From: Actinomycetota bacterium
Lineage (GTDB): Bacteria; Actinomycetota; Actinomycetes; Nanopelagicales; Nanopelagicaceae
DNA: 12,729 nucleotides
Reading direction: 5' to 3'
NCBI GenBank assembly: GCA_947494085.1
Contig: CANLTP010000018.1
Coordinates: 1-12,729, forward strand
The position numbers were made by a program, and so were the translations under genes. Shown here in pieces: positions 5,351-12,717 of this stretch (within the stretch, counting starts at the first letter, position 1; each line of letters begins with the position of its first letter). A model generated the notes under the pieces. The model did no database searches and was not told the DNA's origin. It saw only the letters and a program-made list of their open reading frames with translations.

Positions 5351-7039
5351 CTAAATCTTCACAATCCGAACATAAATACCGGTGCCATCAGAACCGAGAA
5401 CCTCAAACTTATGGCCTTCATGAATTAAAGTTTCTCCGACTACGAGAAGCTTCTCTTTTGAATCTCTACTAACTTTGAACGGGCCAGCTCCATGTTTCCG
5501 ACTTGTATCTAAATCGTAGACCAATAAACCTGAGTGCTCGTATTTCGATTCGCATTGCGAGACCCCGCCTTTTTGGCAGAGGTTGTATTTCTTCAAAATC
5601 GATTTAGCAGTATTTGTCCGATACTCAGCGAGGACCACTTTGGAAGAGTTAACTTTAACAACAACAAGCTTTTTTCCTGATGGAGATTGGAAAGGCTCCA
5701 AGTAAAGAGTTCGCGGTTCGCTTGAACTTGTCACACAATTAACTTCTGAATCCTTTAGCCAACCGACGTGCCACTTCTGCCACAGGAAGAATTCACCGCC
5801 GCCAATCATTACATCCCAACCATTGCCCGGTTGTTCAGTTTTGCCTGAGGATGAATAGTTCGCAAAGATGTAAAGATCTTCAAACGAATACATGGCGTGT
5901 CCGATTCCATGGGTAAAACCATTCACCCCAATGCTGTCTATATGACCGCCAATTCCATAAACCCTGGCGCTAGGAATAAGTCCATTCTGTAACTTTAGTT
6001 GAAAGTCTTTGTCATAATAAGAATTACTAGTTACCGAATATTTTCCTTCGGGAAACAAAAACATAATTGCATCAGTCGCTGCAGCACCCTTAGGGCCAGC
6101 ACGGTCTATCAAATACTGTGCAACTTGTTGCGAGGTCATGGAGGCCCACAAGTTTTCATAAAAGTTAAGTGTTTCAGGTAGAACAATCCAATTATCTTTA
6201 TCGGGAACAGTAAAGTTAAAATCTACTCTTCCGTATGAATTGAATTCATAAAATCCTTCTGCTTCTTTTGCAGTCTTTACTGCTGATTGATACAACTGAT
6301 CTGGCATCGGACGGTCTTTGAATGACACGGGGAACCACGAAAGATCGATTTTGGATCTTCCAGCCAATGAATATGGTGGTGTTGTGAATGCAGAAGAAAC
6401 ATAAAGACTCGAGTCGTTTGGATAAGTAACATCCTTAATTTTGCATTCGGCCTGGACCTCCAACGACACCTCGGGAGTCAAAGCAGGGCATTTACCGGAA
6501 CTTGTGTCACAACTTTTGCCTAAGCCGTAGACGAATGTTGGAAGTGTTTCCAAATGATCAGAACTTGCGGCATCGTAGACAGAACTTGTGTTGGAATTTG
6601 GATTACTGCCTCTGTTATCCGAGTTTGCCTGCTGATTATCAACTTGCGGCTTCTTTTGAACAACTACGAAGCGATCTTGATCGATCCAAACAGACCTGCC
6701 AGAGGTAGCCTTTATGTATATTTTGTAATTGCCCGCACGAGTGTTTTCTCGGACGTTGAAAATCAATGCCCATTTTCCATTCTTCAAAGAGCCAGACTTC
6801 AGTTTGGCCAAGCCTGAAACTCTTTCTTTTTTCGGTCCCTGTAAATATGACGTAATTCGAATATTTTGTGGTGCAGTGAGCCCCAATTCAATTTCGTATT
6901 GCGATCCTGCGACAACGCTCGGATAAAATCCGATACTCGCAAGATTAATCTGTGCGTTCGCGGGGGTTGGGTAAAGGATGGGCGCAGTTAGAATCAGACT
7001 AAGGATGAATATTAATTTTCTCGTAACCAAATTTCTCAT
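5351..7039 (-). CDS. Secreted M6-like metalloprotease homologue lacking the catalytic Glu
   Basis: 562 residues. Signal peptide with basic RNLVTRK, hydrophobic 9-23 and likely cleavage after ANA (about 29). Then a beta-rich domain (about 31-127), an Asn/Ser/Gln-rich linker (about 128-160), and a peptidase-like domain. The M6 layout is visible: THGIGHAMYSFEDLY (376-390) takes the place of HELGH...DLY, followed by GNGWDVMIGGG (406-416) and WQKWHVGWL (420-428). The expected HExxH reads HGIGH (377-381): the general-base Glu is Gly (codon GGA, one base from GAA). Both His are kept, with Glu387 at the third-ligand position, so zinc could still bind while hydrolysis should be weak or absent. Its ATG overlaps the upstream stop (ATGA), which implies translational coupling with the HEYFH protein. 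Last gene of its operon. M6-like is a motif-level call. Confidence 0.75.
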   Translation of the reverse strand: MRNLVTRKLIFILSLILTAPILYPTPANAQINLASIGFYPSVVAGSQYEIELGLTAPQNIRITSYLQGPKKERVSGLAKLKSGSLKNGKWALIFNVRENTRAGNYKIYIKATSGRSVWIDQDRFVVVQKKPQVDNQQANSDNRGSNPNSNTSSVYDAASSDHLETLPTFVYGLGKSCDTSSGKCPALTPEVSLEVQAECKIKDVTYPNDSSLYVSSAFTTPPYSLAGRSKIDLSWFPVSFKDRPMPDQLYQSAVKTAKEAEGFYEFNSYGRVDFNFTVPDKDNWIVLPETLNFYENLWASMTSQQVAQYLIDRAGPKGAAATDAIMFLFPEGKYSVTSNSYYDKDFQLKLQNGLIPSARVYGIGGHIDSIGVNGFTHGIGHAMYSFEDLYIFANYSSSGKTEQPGNGWDVMIGGGEFFLWQKWHVGWLKDSEVNCVTSSSEPRTLYLEPFQSPSGKKLVVVKVNSSKVVLAEYRTNTAKSILKKYNLCQKGGVSQCESKYEHSGLLVYDLDTSRKHGAGPFKVSRDSKEKLLVVGETLIHEGHKFEVLGSDGTGIYVRIVKI

Positions 7040-8181
7040 TTCTTAATCTTGAAAGCTTGCAAAATATGGTTGGCACTTAAGTCGTATAACTGATTCGAAT
7101 CAATCCCTAGAGATAGCTTCAAATTCTCATCGAAATTTATATTGAGGGATTGGTTATAAATCAGTTTCTTATAAGCATCAAAGCCATACTCGGCAATTAG
7201 CCACTCAAACACGAGGGACCCAAGAACAAACTGCGTGAAACCTATTGCGCTGTCGTTGCTAGTGAGTTCCATTAATTTTAGAGTGGAAACAACATTGCTC
7301 TTATTGGTCAGAGTATTGAATGGTGGCCACGCACCTTCACCCTTATTCTCTGAAACAAGTGCCCGGTAGAAGAGCAAATATGACTCGAAGGAGTCCATGG
7401 CTAATGCAGTTGAAATAGTGTTGGCAGAACCCTCACGGAAAATAGGACGATAGTTGGTTTCATATTCGTCGCGGCCGCCGGGGTATCCAACTTGGTCCCG
7501 CTTGTATTTAAAATAGTCTTGAACAACGTGAAAATACTCATGGGGCACAACTTGCTCAGAGTAGAAAGTTACGTTTTTGCCGTTCGTGCGACTTGAAGCA
7601 AGGACACCTGTGTGGCCTTCAGCCTTTCCTGTGTAATCCGAGAAAGTGGCTGCAAGGCCGACAACTTGATGGGTGCGATTATTCTGACGGAAATAGTTGA
7701 TAAAGTCTGAAAAATCTTGCTTCTGCCGAAAGAGTATCGGGGTTGCGTCGATGAAAGCTTCATCTTTTTCGGTTTGAAAGTAAACATTCATTGGCGTTTC
7801 GGGAGCGAAGAATTGATCGTAAGCGCGAGTCGCCAAATTTATTTGGGCGATGTATTTAGCGCGTAGATCCTTGGGGAAACTGTCGCTGATAAAGAATTTA
7901 AGTTTGATATTTTTTGGCTCAGTATTCGATATCTGCTTACGGATTTCGTTGTAAGCCTTCAGTTTTGTCTTCTCATATTGAGTGAGTTTGCTTGGCTTTA
8001 TCTTGGTAACGCTGATCCAGGTTGATTTCCCCTTATAAAACAGACAGACATATTTGATGCCGGAAACCACTTTTGTATCACTGGTGTATCTGCACTGAGA
8101 TGTAGGAGCCGCGGCTGAAGCCTCATTAATGTTGAGGGTTAAAGAGAGCGCTACAACAAGACTAAGAACGATTTTTCTCAT
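7036..8181 (-). CDS. Secreted gluzincin-like HEYFH metallopeptidase-like protein
   Basis: 381 residues from the ATG at 8181. That start gives a clean signal peptide (MRK, hydrophobic 4-16, cleavage near ASA 21-23), whereas a longer frame open to 8247 would overlap the nitroreductase and bury the signal. The mature N-terminus has a CxxxxxxxxxxxxxYxC module (C30, C46) with Trp55, seen in many actinobacterial exported proteins. The core has VVPHEYFHVVQDYF (211-224) with zinc-type HExxH at 214-218 and a possible third ligand Glu250 in REGSAN, as in gluzincin peptidases. The C-terminal part is helical, without a clear further domain. TAGCAT lies five bases before the ATG and no Shine-Dalgarno is seen. 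It is 22 bases after the nitroreductase stop and overlaps the next gene by four bases. The substrate is unknown; the exact peptidase family is not assigned. Confidence 0.75.
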   Translation of the reverse strand: MRKIVLSLVVALSLTLNINEASAAAPTSQCRYTSDTKVVSGIKYVCLFYKGKSTWISVTKIKPSKLTQYEKTKLKAYNEIRKQISNTEPKNIKLKFFISDSFPKDLRAKYIAQINLATRAYDQFFAPETPMNVYFQTEKDEAFIDATPILFRQKQDFSDFINYFRQNNRTHQVVGLAATFSDYTGKAEGHTGVLASSRTNGKNVTFYSEQVVPHEYFHVVQDYFKYKRDQVGYPGGRDEYETNYRPIFREGSANTISTALAMDSFESYLLFYRALVSENKGEGAWPPFNTLTNKSNVVSTLKLMELTSNDSAIGFTQFVLGSLVFEWLIAEYGFDAYKKLIYNQSLNINFDENLKLSLGIDSNQLYDLSANHILQAFKIKK

Positions 8182-8203
8182 GCCAAATGCTACAACAGTG
8201 TAT

Positions 8204-8959
8204 TTACAAATTCTCCCTGCGCTTAAACAAAATCTCATCGGACCCAATACGGTGCGCTTTGAAGGAATTCACAGGTGAATCACTTGGGTAACCGATAGCC
8301 AATCCGCAAAGAAGTCTGTAGTGCTTCGGGATATCAAACTCTTTTCTAACCACATCATCCCAAATATTAACTGCGCCTTGCGCACAAGTTCCTAATCCAT
8401 GGCCGTGGGCAGAGAGCATTAAATTCTCCATCATCAAACCAGCATCTGAAGCCGCATACACGTTAAGACTTTTGTGGATATAAATAAACATTTCAACCGG
8501 CGCACCAAAGAAGGAGTAGTTCTTGCCCCATTGTTTGTCTCTTGCATCGCGATCGCCTCGCTTAACACCAAACAATTCATATAGTTCTTTACCAACTCTT
8601 TGAGCTCTTGGTTTCAATTCTGCGACATATGGTTTAACGATGCTTCGATTACTAGTTGGAAGGCCGTAACGCGAATAGATAAGTCGTAACTTATTCTTCA
8701 AACCTTTTCTCATAATTTTTGAGAGCACGCTCCAGCGAGATAGAAACTCACCGCTGATTCGATCCCTAACTTCGTCTGTTGCAATTGCAATTTTGAAAGG
8801 CCGAGTATTTGACCAACTTGGCGCCGTTAAAGCATCGGTGAGAATTTGGTCGAGTATTGCTTGTGGAATTGGTGTCGCCAGAAAATCACGAGTCGATCGG
8901 CGAGATGCCAAGAATTGAGAGACCCAGGCAGAATCGCGGTCATTTAGATTTGAACTCAT
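8204..8959 (-). CDS. Nitroreductase-family FMN oxidoreductase
   Basis: FMN-dependent NAD(P)H oxidoreductase of the nitroreductase fold, cytoplasmic, usually a dimer. 251 residues, somewhat longer than the common 190-220; the extra length is a basic segment at about 80-130. Marks: RRSTRDF (20-26) and PSWSNTRP (47-54) for FMN and dimer contacts, GLMMENLMLSAHGHGLGTC in the central helices, and GLAIGYP near the end. Real substrates may be nitro compounds, quinones or enones. It follows the EthD gene by nine bases with no Shine-Dalgarno; TAATAT, starting with the EthD TAA stop, ends six bases before the ATG, so it may also have its own leaderless transcript. Confidence 0.9.
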   Translation of the reverse strand: MSSNLNDRDSAWVSQFLASRRSTRDFLATPIPQAILDQILTDALTAPSWSNTRPFKIAIATDEVRDRISGEFLSRWSVLSKIMRKGLKNKLRLIYSRYGLPTSNRSIVKPYVAELKPRAQRVGKELYELFGVKRGDRDARDKQWGKNYSFFGAPVEMFIYIHKSLNVYAASDAGLMMENLMLSAHGHGLGTCAQGAVNIWDDVVRKEFDIPKHYRLLCGLAIGYPSDSPVNSFKAHRIGSDEILFKRRENL

Positions 8960-8968
8960 TCGGAAATA

Positions 8969-9301
8969 TTAATTTATTGGGATTTCGAGTTCATCAACAA
9001 TAATTCGCTCAAGTCTTGCAACATGCGCCATTGTGTCGGCGCGAATCTCGGTTGAGACTTGGCGGGAATAAGCAACGTTAAGTGCAGCTTCATCATCAAA
9101 CCATTGCTCTGCAACGCCATCCCACTCGCAGTCGAAAGTTGGCTTTCCGGCGAGGTTATCGATGCGACCGAAATTCACAACATACTTGCGCAAGCCAGGT
9201 GCTGTGCGTGCAACGGGAACATGGGACTCGAGCCACCAGCTCTTGAACTGTTCGTCAGTTAGGTGATCCGCCTTTTTGAGAAGCCAGACAATCTTGATCA
9301 T
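8969..9301 (-). CDS. EthD-domain (dimeric alpha/beta barrel) protein
   Basis: 110 residues in the ferredoxin-like EthD/Dabb fold; such small cytoplasmic proteins are found beside degradative oxygenases and dehydrogenases as accessory or isomerase-like proteins. Family marks are MIKIVWLLKKADHLTDEQF, WWLESHVPVARTAPGLRKYV (about 22-41; the (H)xP...PGL.+YV core) and the closing strand pattern. A frame open to 9397 exists, but the ATG at 9301 has AGAGG seven bases upstream and gives the family length, so it is preferred. It is first in a minus-strand array with the nitroreductase and diverges from the KstD-like flavoprotein, which points to shared catabolic work. The specific reaction is unknown. 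Confidence 0.85.
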   Translation of the reverse strand: MIKIVWLLKKADHLTDEQFKSWWLESHVPVARTAPGLRKYVVNFGRIDNLAGKPTFDCEWDGVAEQWFDDEAALNVAYSRQVSTEIRADTMAHVARLERIIVDELEIPIN

Positions 9302-9397
9302 TTCTCCACCTCTCGGTTCATCTAACGCAAATCTTGAATTGCGATTAGAATGCAATCCTAATACGGCTTGAATACCAATTCCAAGGGGGCATCGCAC
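9302..9397. promoter_or_regulatory. Divergent control region, EthD operon / flavoprotein
   Basis: 96 bp between divergent starts. Plus strand: TAGAAT (9346-9351) is the best -10, without a good -35, and AAGGGGG (9383-9389) is a strong Shine-Dalgarno eight bases before the TTG at 9398. Minus strand: TTAGAT (9320-9325) is a weak -10 candidate, with AGAGG before the EthD ATG. Unlike several other genes here, both starts have a leader and a ribosome site. Confidence 0.4.
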
Positions 9398-11041
9398 TTG
9401 CGCACTACTGAAGAAAATCAGCAGCGCACTACAAGTGGTGTCGAATTAGAAGATGACTTTGTTGTTGTTGGAAGTGGCGCAGCAGGATTGACCGCTGCTA
9501 TTACTGCAAGGCGCCGCGGCCTTTCGGTAATTGTTCTTGAATGCCAGGATGTTGTTGGCGGCACAACGGCGCGAAGTGGAACTTGGATTTGGTCACCTAA
9601 CAATCGTTGGATGCAAGAACTCGGTTTCACAGATGAGCGCGATGATGCAATTCGTTACATGGCTCGTCTTTCGTTCCCAGAACGCTATCAAGCAGATGCA
9701 GAACGCTTCGGCCTTGATCCACACGAATTTGAAATGTTAAATGTTTTCTATTCCACATCAGGAAAAGCGCTGGAAGAACTTGCAGATGCAGGTGCGTTAG
9801 ATCCGGTTGTAAAAGCAAATGCGCCAGATTATTTTGCTGACCTTCCTGAAGACAAAGCACCATACGGTCGAGTTGTTGTATCTCGAGGGCGTGCGCGACC
9901 AGATCAATTGACGGGCGCGGAATGGGTTTTAGATTTGCGAGATACAGCGCTAGGTCTGGGCGTTGACATCCGCTTCAATCACAGAGTTTCAGATGTAATC
10001 CAAAATGACGGTCGAATCACCGGTGTTATTGGAACTGTTAACGGCGAAGCATTCACTGTTAATTCAAAACGTGGAGTTCTTTTTGCAACCGGCGGGTTCA
10101 CACACAATCCAGATCTTATGAGCGATCACATGTCGACCCCAGTTCGACTTGGTGGCGCAGCCAAAGGATCACGTGGAGATTTCATGCGCATTGGTGCATC
10201 ACTTGGTGCAAGGTTGCACAACACGGCAGCTGCTTGGTTAGCCCCGATTCCTCTTGAGGCACTGGTTCGCGACCCACAATCTGTCACAACAAATATCTTC
10301 GCATTGCGTGGCGATAGCATGATTATGGTTAACAAGTATGGCCGTCGAACAGTTAACGAGAAATTGCCGTATCACGAACTTGGTAGATCAATGTTGCGAT
10401 GGGATGCATCGCAAGCAGAGCACCCTGATTTAAGAATGTTCATGATCTTCGACAGTTCTGCGCGAGTTCACTTCTCTGATGGCACAAGTGGAAATCCAAT
10501 AAAGCCACCAAGTGAACATGATCCAAATTTGGTCGAGGGCAACACGCTTGAAGAACTCTCAGCCGCAATCAAAAAACGCATTCTTGAAATCGGCCCAACA
10601 CATATGGCCGGACTAGAAATTGCGCAGGATTTTTCATCGAATCTAAAAGAAACAATTGAAGAATTCAATCGACATGCAGCAACCGGCAAAGACCCAATTT
10701 TCCATCGCGGAGAATCGGCAATTGAACTGTTCCGCAACGGACCAGCGCGTCCAGGTAACGAGAACAATGCAGCGCTCTTTCCTTTCGATTCAACGGGACC
10801 TTACTTCGCTTTGATTCTTGCGCCAGGAACTCTTGATACAAAAGGTGGACCTGCAATTGATGCCGAAGGTCGTGTTCTTCGCGCAAGTGATGGCGAACCA
10901 ATACCTGGATTATTTGCTGCAGGAAATTGTGCCGGTTTTCCATCAGGCCAGGCATATTGGGCCGGGGGAGCAACAATCGGTTTAGCAGTTACCTTTGGTT
11001 ATCTTGCTGCCTTAAATGTTTCGGCAATAAAACAGAATTAA
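9398..11041 (+). CDS. FAD-dependent dehydrogenase, 3-ketosteroid-delta1-dehydrogenase-like
   Basis: 547 residues in the fumarate-reductase/KstD flavoprotein superfamily; such enzymes introduce or reduce a C=C bond next to a carbonyl. The N-terminal FAD site is VVVGSGAAGL (22-31), with ribose-binding E48 in VIVLE and GGTTARSGTWIWSPNN as the second FAD contact. Middle marks are VNEKLPYHELGR; the C-terminus has LDTKGGPAIDAEGRVL, PGLFAAGNCAG and GQAYWAGGATIG (Tyr about 520, where KstD has its conserved C-terminal Tyr), then FGYLAAL. The frame is open to a TTG at 9368, but the TTG at 9398 has AAGGGGG eight bases upstream and is preferred. It diverges from EthD and meets an SDR tail to tail. The steroid substrate is inference; related flavoproteins act on other enones. 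Confidence 0.85.
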   Translation: MRTTEENQQRTTSGVELEDDFVVVGSGAAGLTAAITARRRGLSVIVLECQDVVGGTTARSGTWIWSPNNRWMQELGFTDERDDAIRYMARLSFPERYQADAERFGLDPHEFEMLNVFYSTSGKALEELADAGALDPVVKANAPDYFADLPEDKAPYGRVVVSRGRARPDQLTGAEWVLDLRDTALGLGVDIRFNHRVSDVIQNDGRITGVIGTVNGEAFTVNSKRGVLFATGGFTHNPDLMSDHMSTPVRLGGAAKGSRGDFMRIGASLGARLHNTAAAWLAPIPLEALVRDPQSVTTNIFALRGDSMIMVNKYGRRTVNEKLPYHELGRSMLRWDASQAEHPDLRMFMIFDSSARVHFSDGTSGNPIKPPSEHDPNLVEGNTLEELSAAIKKRILEIGPTHMAGLEIAQDFSSNLKETIEEFNRHAATGKDPIFHRGESAIELFRNGPARPGNENNAALFPFDSTGPYFALILAPGTLDTKGGPAIDAEGRVLRASDGEPIPGLFAAGNCAGFPSGQAYWAGGATIGLAVTFGYLAALNVSAIKQN

Positions 11042-11048
11042 AAAAGAT

Positions 11049-11783
11049 TTAAAGCGCAAGCCATCCGCCGTCAACAGGAATGAACGCTCCTGTTACGAAT
11101 GAAGCTTCATCAGATAATAAAAACGCACAAGCCTTCGCTATTTCATTTGGATTGGCAGGTCTTCCAATTGGAATCCGCTCTTTCATCCAGGCACTTTTGA
11201 CGGGATCTTGAAGAGATTCTGCGCTCATCGGTGTTGCAACAGGTCCAGGTCCAATCACATTTACTCGAACACCATATTTAGACCAATCAACTGCAAGTGC
11301 TTTTCCTAATTGAAGAACCGCGCCCTTCGAAGCGGTGTATGCGGCATTTCCACCATAACCAACAGCAGAAAGAATTGAGCCAATTAATACAATCGAACCC
11401 GAACCTTGTGGCACCATCAAACGACCAGCTGCTCGAGCGATCAGAAATGATCCAGTCACATTCGTGTTCATTGTCTGCTCAAATATTTCTAGGGACATTT
11501 TGCGTGCATCTATAAAGTTCTCTTCGATACCTGCGCAGTTAACGACGCCATCTATTCGACCAAACTTCTTTATGGCTTCTTCGAAAAGCGCATCAACTTC
11601 GGATTCGATTCTTACATCTGCAGTGATACTGATGCCGCCAGTTAAATCTTGCATTTCATGAATTTTGGTGTCTGGTAAATCAGTGCAAATCACTTGGTGG
11701 CCGCGCTCTGCAAGCATCAGAGCAGAAGCTCTGCCAATGCCAGAAGCAGCGCCCGTCACCATGGTTACTTTTTTAGTATTCAT
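11049..11783 (-). CDS. Classical NAD(P)-dependent SDR oxidoreductase
   Basis: 244 residues, cytoplasmic. All classical motifs are intact: TGAASGIG (10-17), acidic D35 at the end of beta 2 (favours NAD over NADP), D56, NCAG (82-85), N108, S136, and YTASK (149-153) with catalytic Tyr149 and Lys153, PGPVATPM, and DGG near the end. It looks like 3-oxoacyl reductases and hydroxysteroid or alcohol dehydrogenases; the two cannot be separated here. It lies downstream of the SnoaL-fold gene on the same strand (58-base gap) and converges on the KstD-like gene with seven bases between stops, so an alcohol-oxidation step in the same pathway is plausible. No clear Shine-Dalgarno is seen before the ATG. 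Confidence 0.92.
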   Translation of the reverse strand: MNTKKVTMVTGAASGIGRASALMLAERGHQVICTDLPDTKIHEMQDLTGGISITADVRIESEVDALFEEAIKKFGRIDGVVNCAGIEENFIDARKMSLEIFEQTMNTNVTGSFLIARAAGRLMVPQGSGSIVLIGSILSAVGYGGNAAYTASKGAVLQLGKALAVDWSKYGVRVNVIGPGPVATPMSAESLQDPVKSAWMKERIPIGRPANPNEIAKACAFLLSDEASFVTGAFIPVDGGWLAL

Positions 11784-11841
11784 AATCTTGCTGAAACTTT
11801 ACATCAGAGTAAGCCGGAATTGAAGAGTTCGACCACTGGAT

Positions 11842-12189
11842 TCAATTAGCTGTGGGTTGAAAGCCATACATCTTGATAATTTGTTCACCCATGAACTCAT
11901 ACACCCAGATCCACTCTTCAGTCCGACCATCTTCGTAACCACTAAAAGTTTCAGCGTGAGTCACGATATTTCCAATTTGGAGACATTCAGAAGACACGTT
12001 CTTAAGCTTCGGATTATTGCGCCACGAATTTTGGATTAGCTCGAAAAAGGCTTCAGATCCTTCGATCTGCTTCGTTCCATCCGTTTTAAACCAAATCATC
12101 TCAGGGTGAATGAATCGCCTAAACATTTCAAGATCGCGATCGAGATAACCAGAAACAAATGCATTAACCGCATCTATTTGTGCTGACAC
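11842..12189 (-). CDS. SnoaL/NTF2-fold protein (ketosteroid-isomerase-like)
   Basis: 115 residues, the usual size for the NTF2-like cone fold that includes ketosteroid isomerase, SnoaL cyclases and limonene-epoxide hydrolase. The N-terminal helix with VNAFVSGYLDRDLEMFRRFIHPEMIW (8-33), the later GSEAFFELIQNSW helix, and strands ending EEWIWVYEFMGEQIIKMYGF fit the family. No family-specific catalytic pair could be identified with confidence, so enzyme or mere ligand binder is open. The start is GTG, set by a strong AAGGAG five bases upstream. It precedes the SDR gene on the same strand and follows tRNA-Val. Confidence 0.75.
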   Translation of the reverse strand: MSAQIDAVNAFVSGYLDRDLEMFRRFIHPEMIWFKTDGTKQIEGSEAFFELIQNSWRNNPKLKNVSSECLQIGNIVTHAETFSGYEDGRTEEWIWVYEFMGEQIIKMYGFQPTAN

Positions 12190-12222
12190 GATCTCTCCTT
12201 ATTACGTTGCGATGGAAGCTGC

Positions 12223-12242
12223 AAAAGTTTAAGCAGTTAAAC
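12223..12242 (-). terminator. Short hairpin with T tract after tRNA-Val
   Basis: On the minus strand GTTTAA, loop CTGC, TTAAAC and then TTTT start two bases past the tRNA 3' end. The 6-bp stem is AT-rich, so termination may be partial, leaving readthrough into the SnoaL-SDR pair. Confidence 0.5.
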
Positions 12243-12243
12243 G

Positions 12244-12315
12244 TGGACCGTACTGGGATCGAACCAGTGACCCCCACAATGTCAATGTGGTGCTCTACCG
12301 CTGAGCCAACGATCC
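12244..12315 (-). tRNA. tRNA-Val (anticodon GAC)
   Basis: A 72-base cloverleaf on the minus strand. The acceptor GGATCGT pairs with ACGGTCC (one G-T pair), followed by discriminator A. The D arm is GCTC/GAGC with loop AGCGGTA, the anticodon stem CCACA/TGTGG holds loop TTGACAT with anticodon GAC, and the T arm is ACTGG-TTCGATC-CCAGT. GAC reads valine codons GTC and GTT. CCA is not encoded; the next bases are CGT. A minus-strand TAATAT upstream (12338-12343) may be its -10 box. Confidence 0.95.
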
Positions 12316-12330
12316 TTAAGTATCCTTAAG
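12312..12330. repeat. 9-bp direct repeat at the tRNA 5' end
   Basis: ATCCTTAAG occurs twice, separated by one T (12312-12320 and 12322-12330). The first copy covers the first bases of the tRNA. It may be a trace of small tandem slippage; no target-site or attachment role can be shown. Confidence 0.4.
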
Positions 12331-12360
12331 ATGCGGAATATTACATCAAATATTTCTTTC

Positions 12361-12717
12361 TTAGTTTCCTGCCCTTCCAAAGTCATCTTCCAAACGCTCG
12401 ATGTCATCCTCGCCGAAGTAGCTTCCAGTCTGAACTTCAACGAAAATAATTTCATCCTTGCCGGTGTTAGCTAGCCGGTGCAAGACACCTACTTTGAATT
12501 CAACAGTGTCACCTGGTTTAACTTGAGAGATCTGACCATCAATTGTTACTTCGCCGGTTCCTTGAACAATGAACCAATGTTCAGCACGGTGTTTATGTCT
12601 CTGATAGGAAAGTCTGGTGCCTGGTTTCATCCAGATGCATTTAACTTTATGAGTAGAAGACTCCTGAAGAACTTCATAGCGACCCCAAGGTCGTTCTGAT
12701 TTCTCTAGTTCACTCAT
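12361..12717 (-). CDS. Stand-alone phosphomannose-isomerase-type cupin
   Basis: 118 residues, a single cupin domain like the C-terminal half of type II mannose-6-phosphate isomerase / mannose-1-phosphate guanylyltransferase. RPWGRYEVL (9-17) is the typical lead strand, cupin motif 1 is PGTRLSYQRHKHRAEHW (32-48) with metal ligands H41, H43 and E46, motif 2 is GDTVEFKVGVLHRLAN (69-84) with H80, and GEDDIERLEDDFGR is the conserved tail. It would act in mannose/GDP-mannose supply for cell-surface sugars if catalytic; single-domain forms exist. The start is set by AAGGA seven bases upstream of the ATG. The next gene on this strand is tRNA-Val. Confidence 0.88.
   Translation of the reverse strand: MSELEKSERPWGRYEVLQESSTHKVKCIWMKPGTRLSYQRHKHRAEHWFIVQGTGEVTIDGQISQVKPGDTVEFKVGVLHRLANTGKDEIIFVEVQTGSYFGEDDIERLEDDFGRAGN

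Noticed and set aside
8182..8247. Longer N-terminus for the HEYFH protein starting at 8247
   Set aside because: It would overlap the nitroreductase end by 44 bases and put 22 residues before a perfect signal peptide; the ATG at 8181 is favoured.
9302..9397. Upstream extension of the EthD gene to 9397
   Set aside because: The extension runs into the flavoprotein leader and gives a non-family N-terminus; the ATG at 9301 has a ribosome site and family length.
9368..9397. TTG at 9368 as start of the flavoprotein
   Set aside because: No Shine-Dalgarno before it, while AAGGGGG stands eight bases before the in-frame TTG at 9398.
10468..10976. Minus-strand open frames of about 100 codons inside the flavoprotein
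   Set aside because: Frame shadows opposite a well-supported coding sequence, with no motif or ribosome site.
11819..11846. ATTGAA...TTCAAT inverted repeat after the SnoaL gene
   Set aside because: Six-base AT-rich arms with a 16-base loop and no T tract; likely chance.
12312..12330. Direct repeat at the tRNA as an integration (attachment) site
   Set aside because: Integration usually duplicates the tRNA 3' end; this repeat is at the 5' end, only 9 bp, in tandem, and no integrase or second distant copy is seen.
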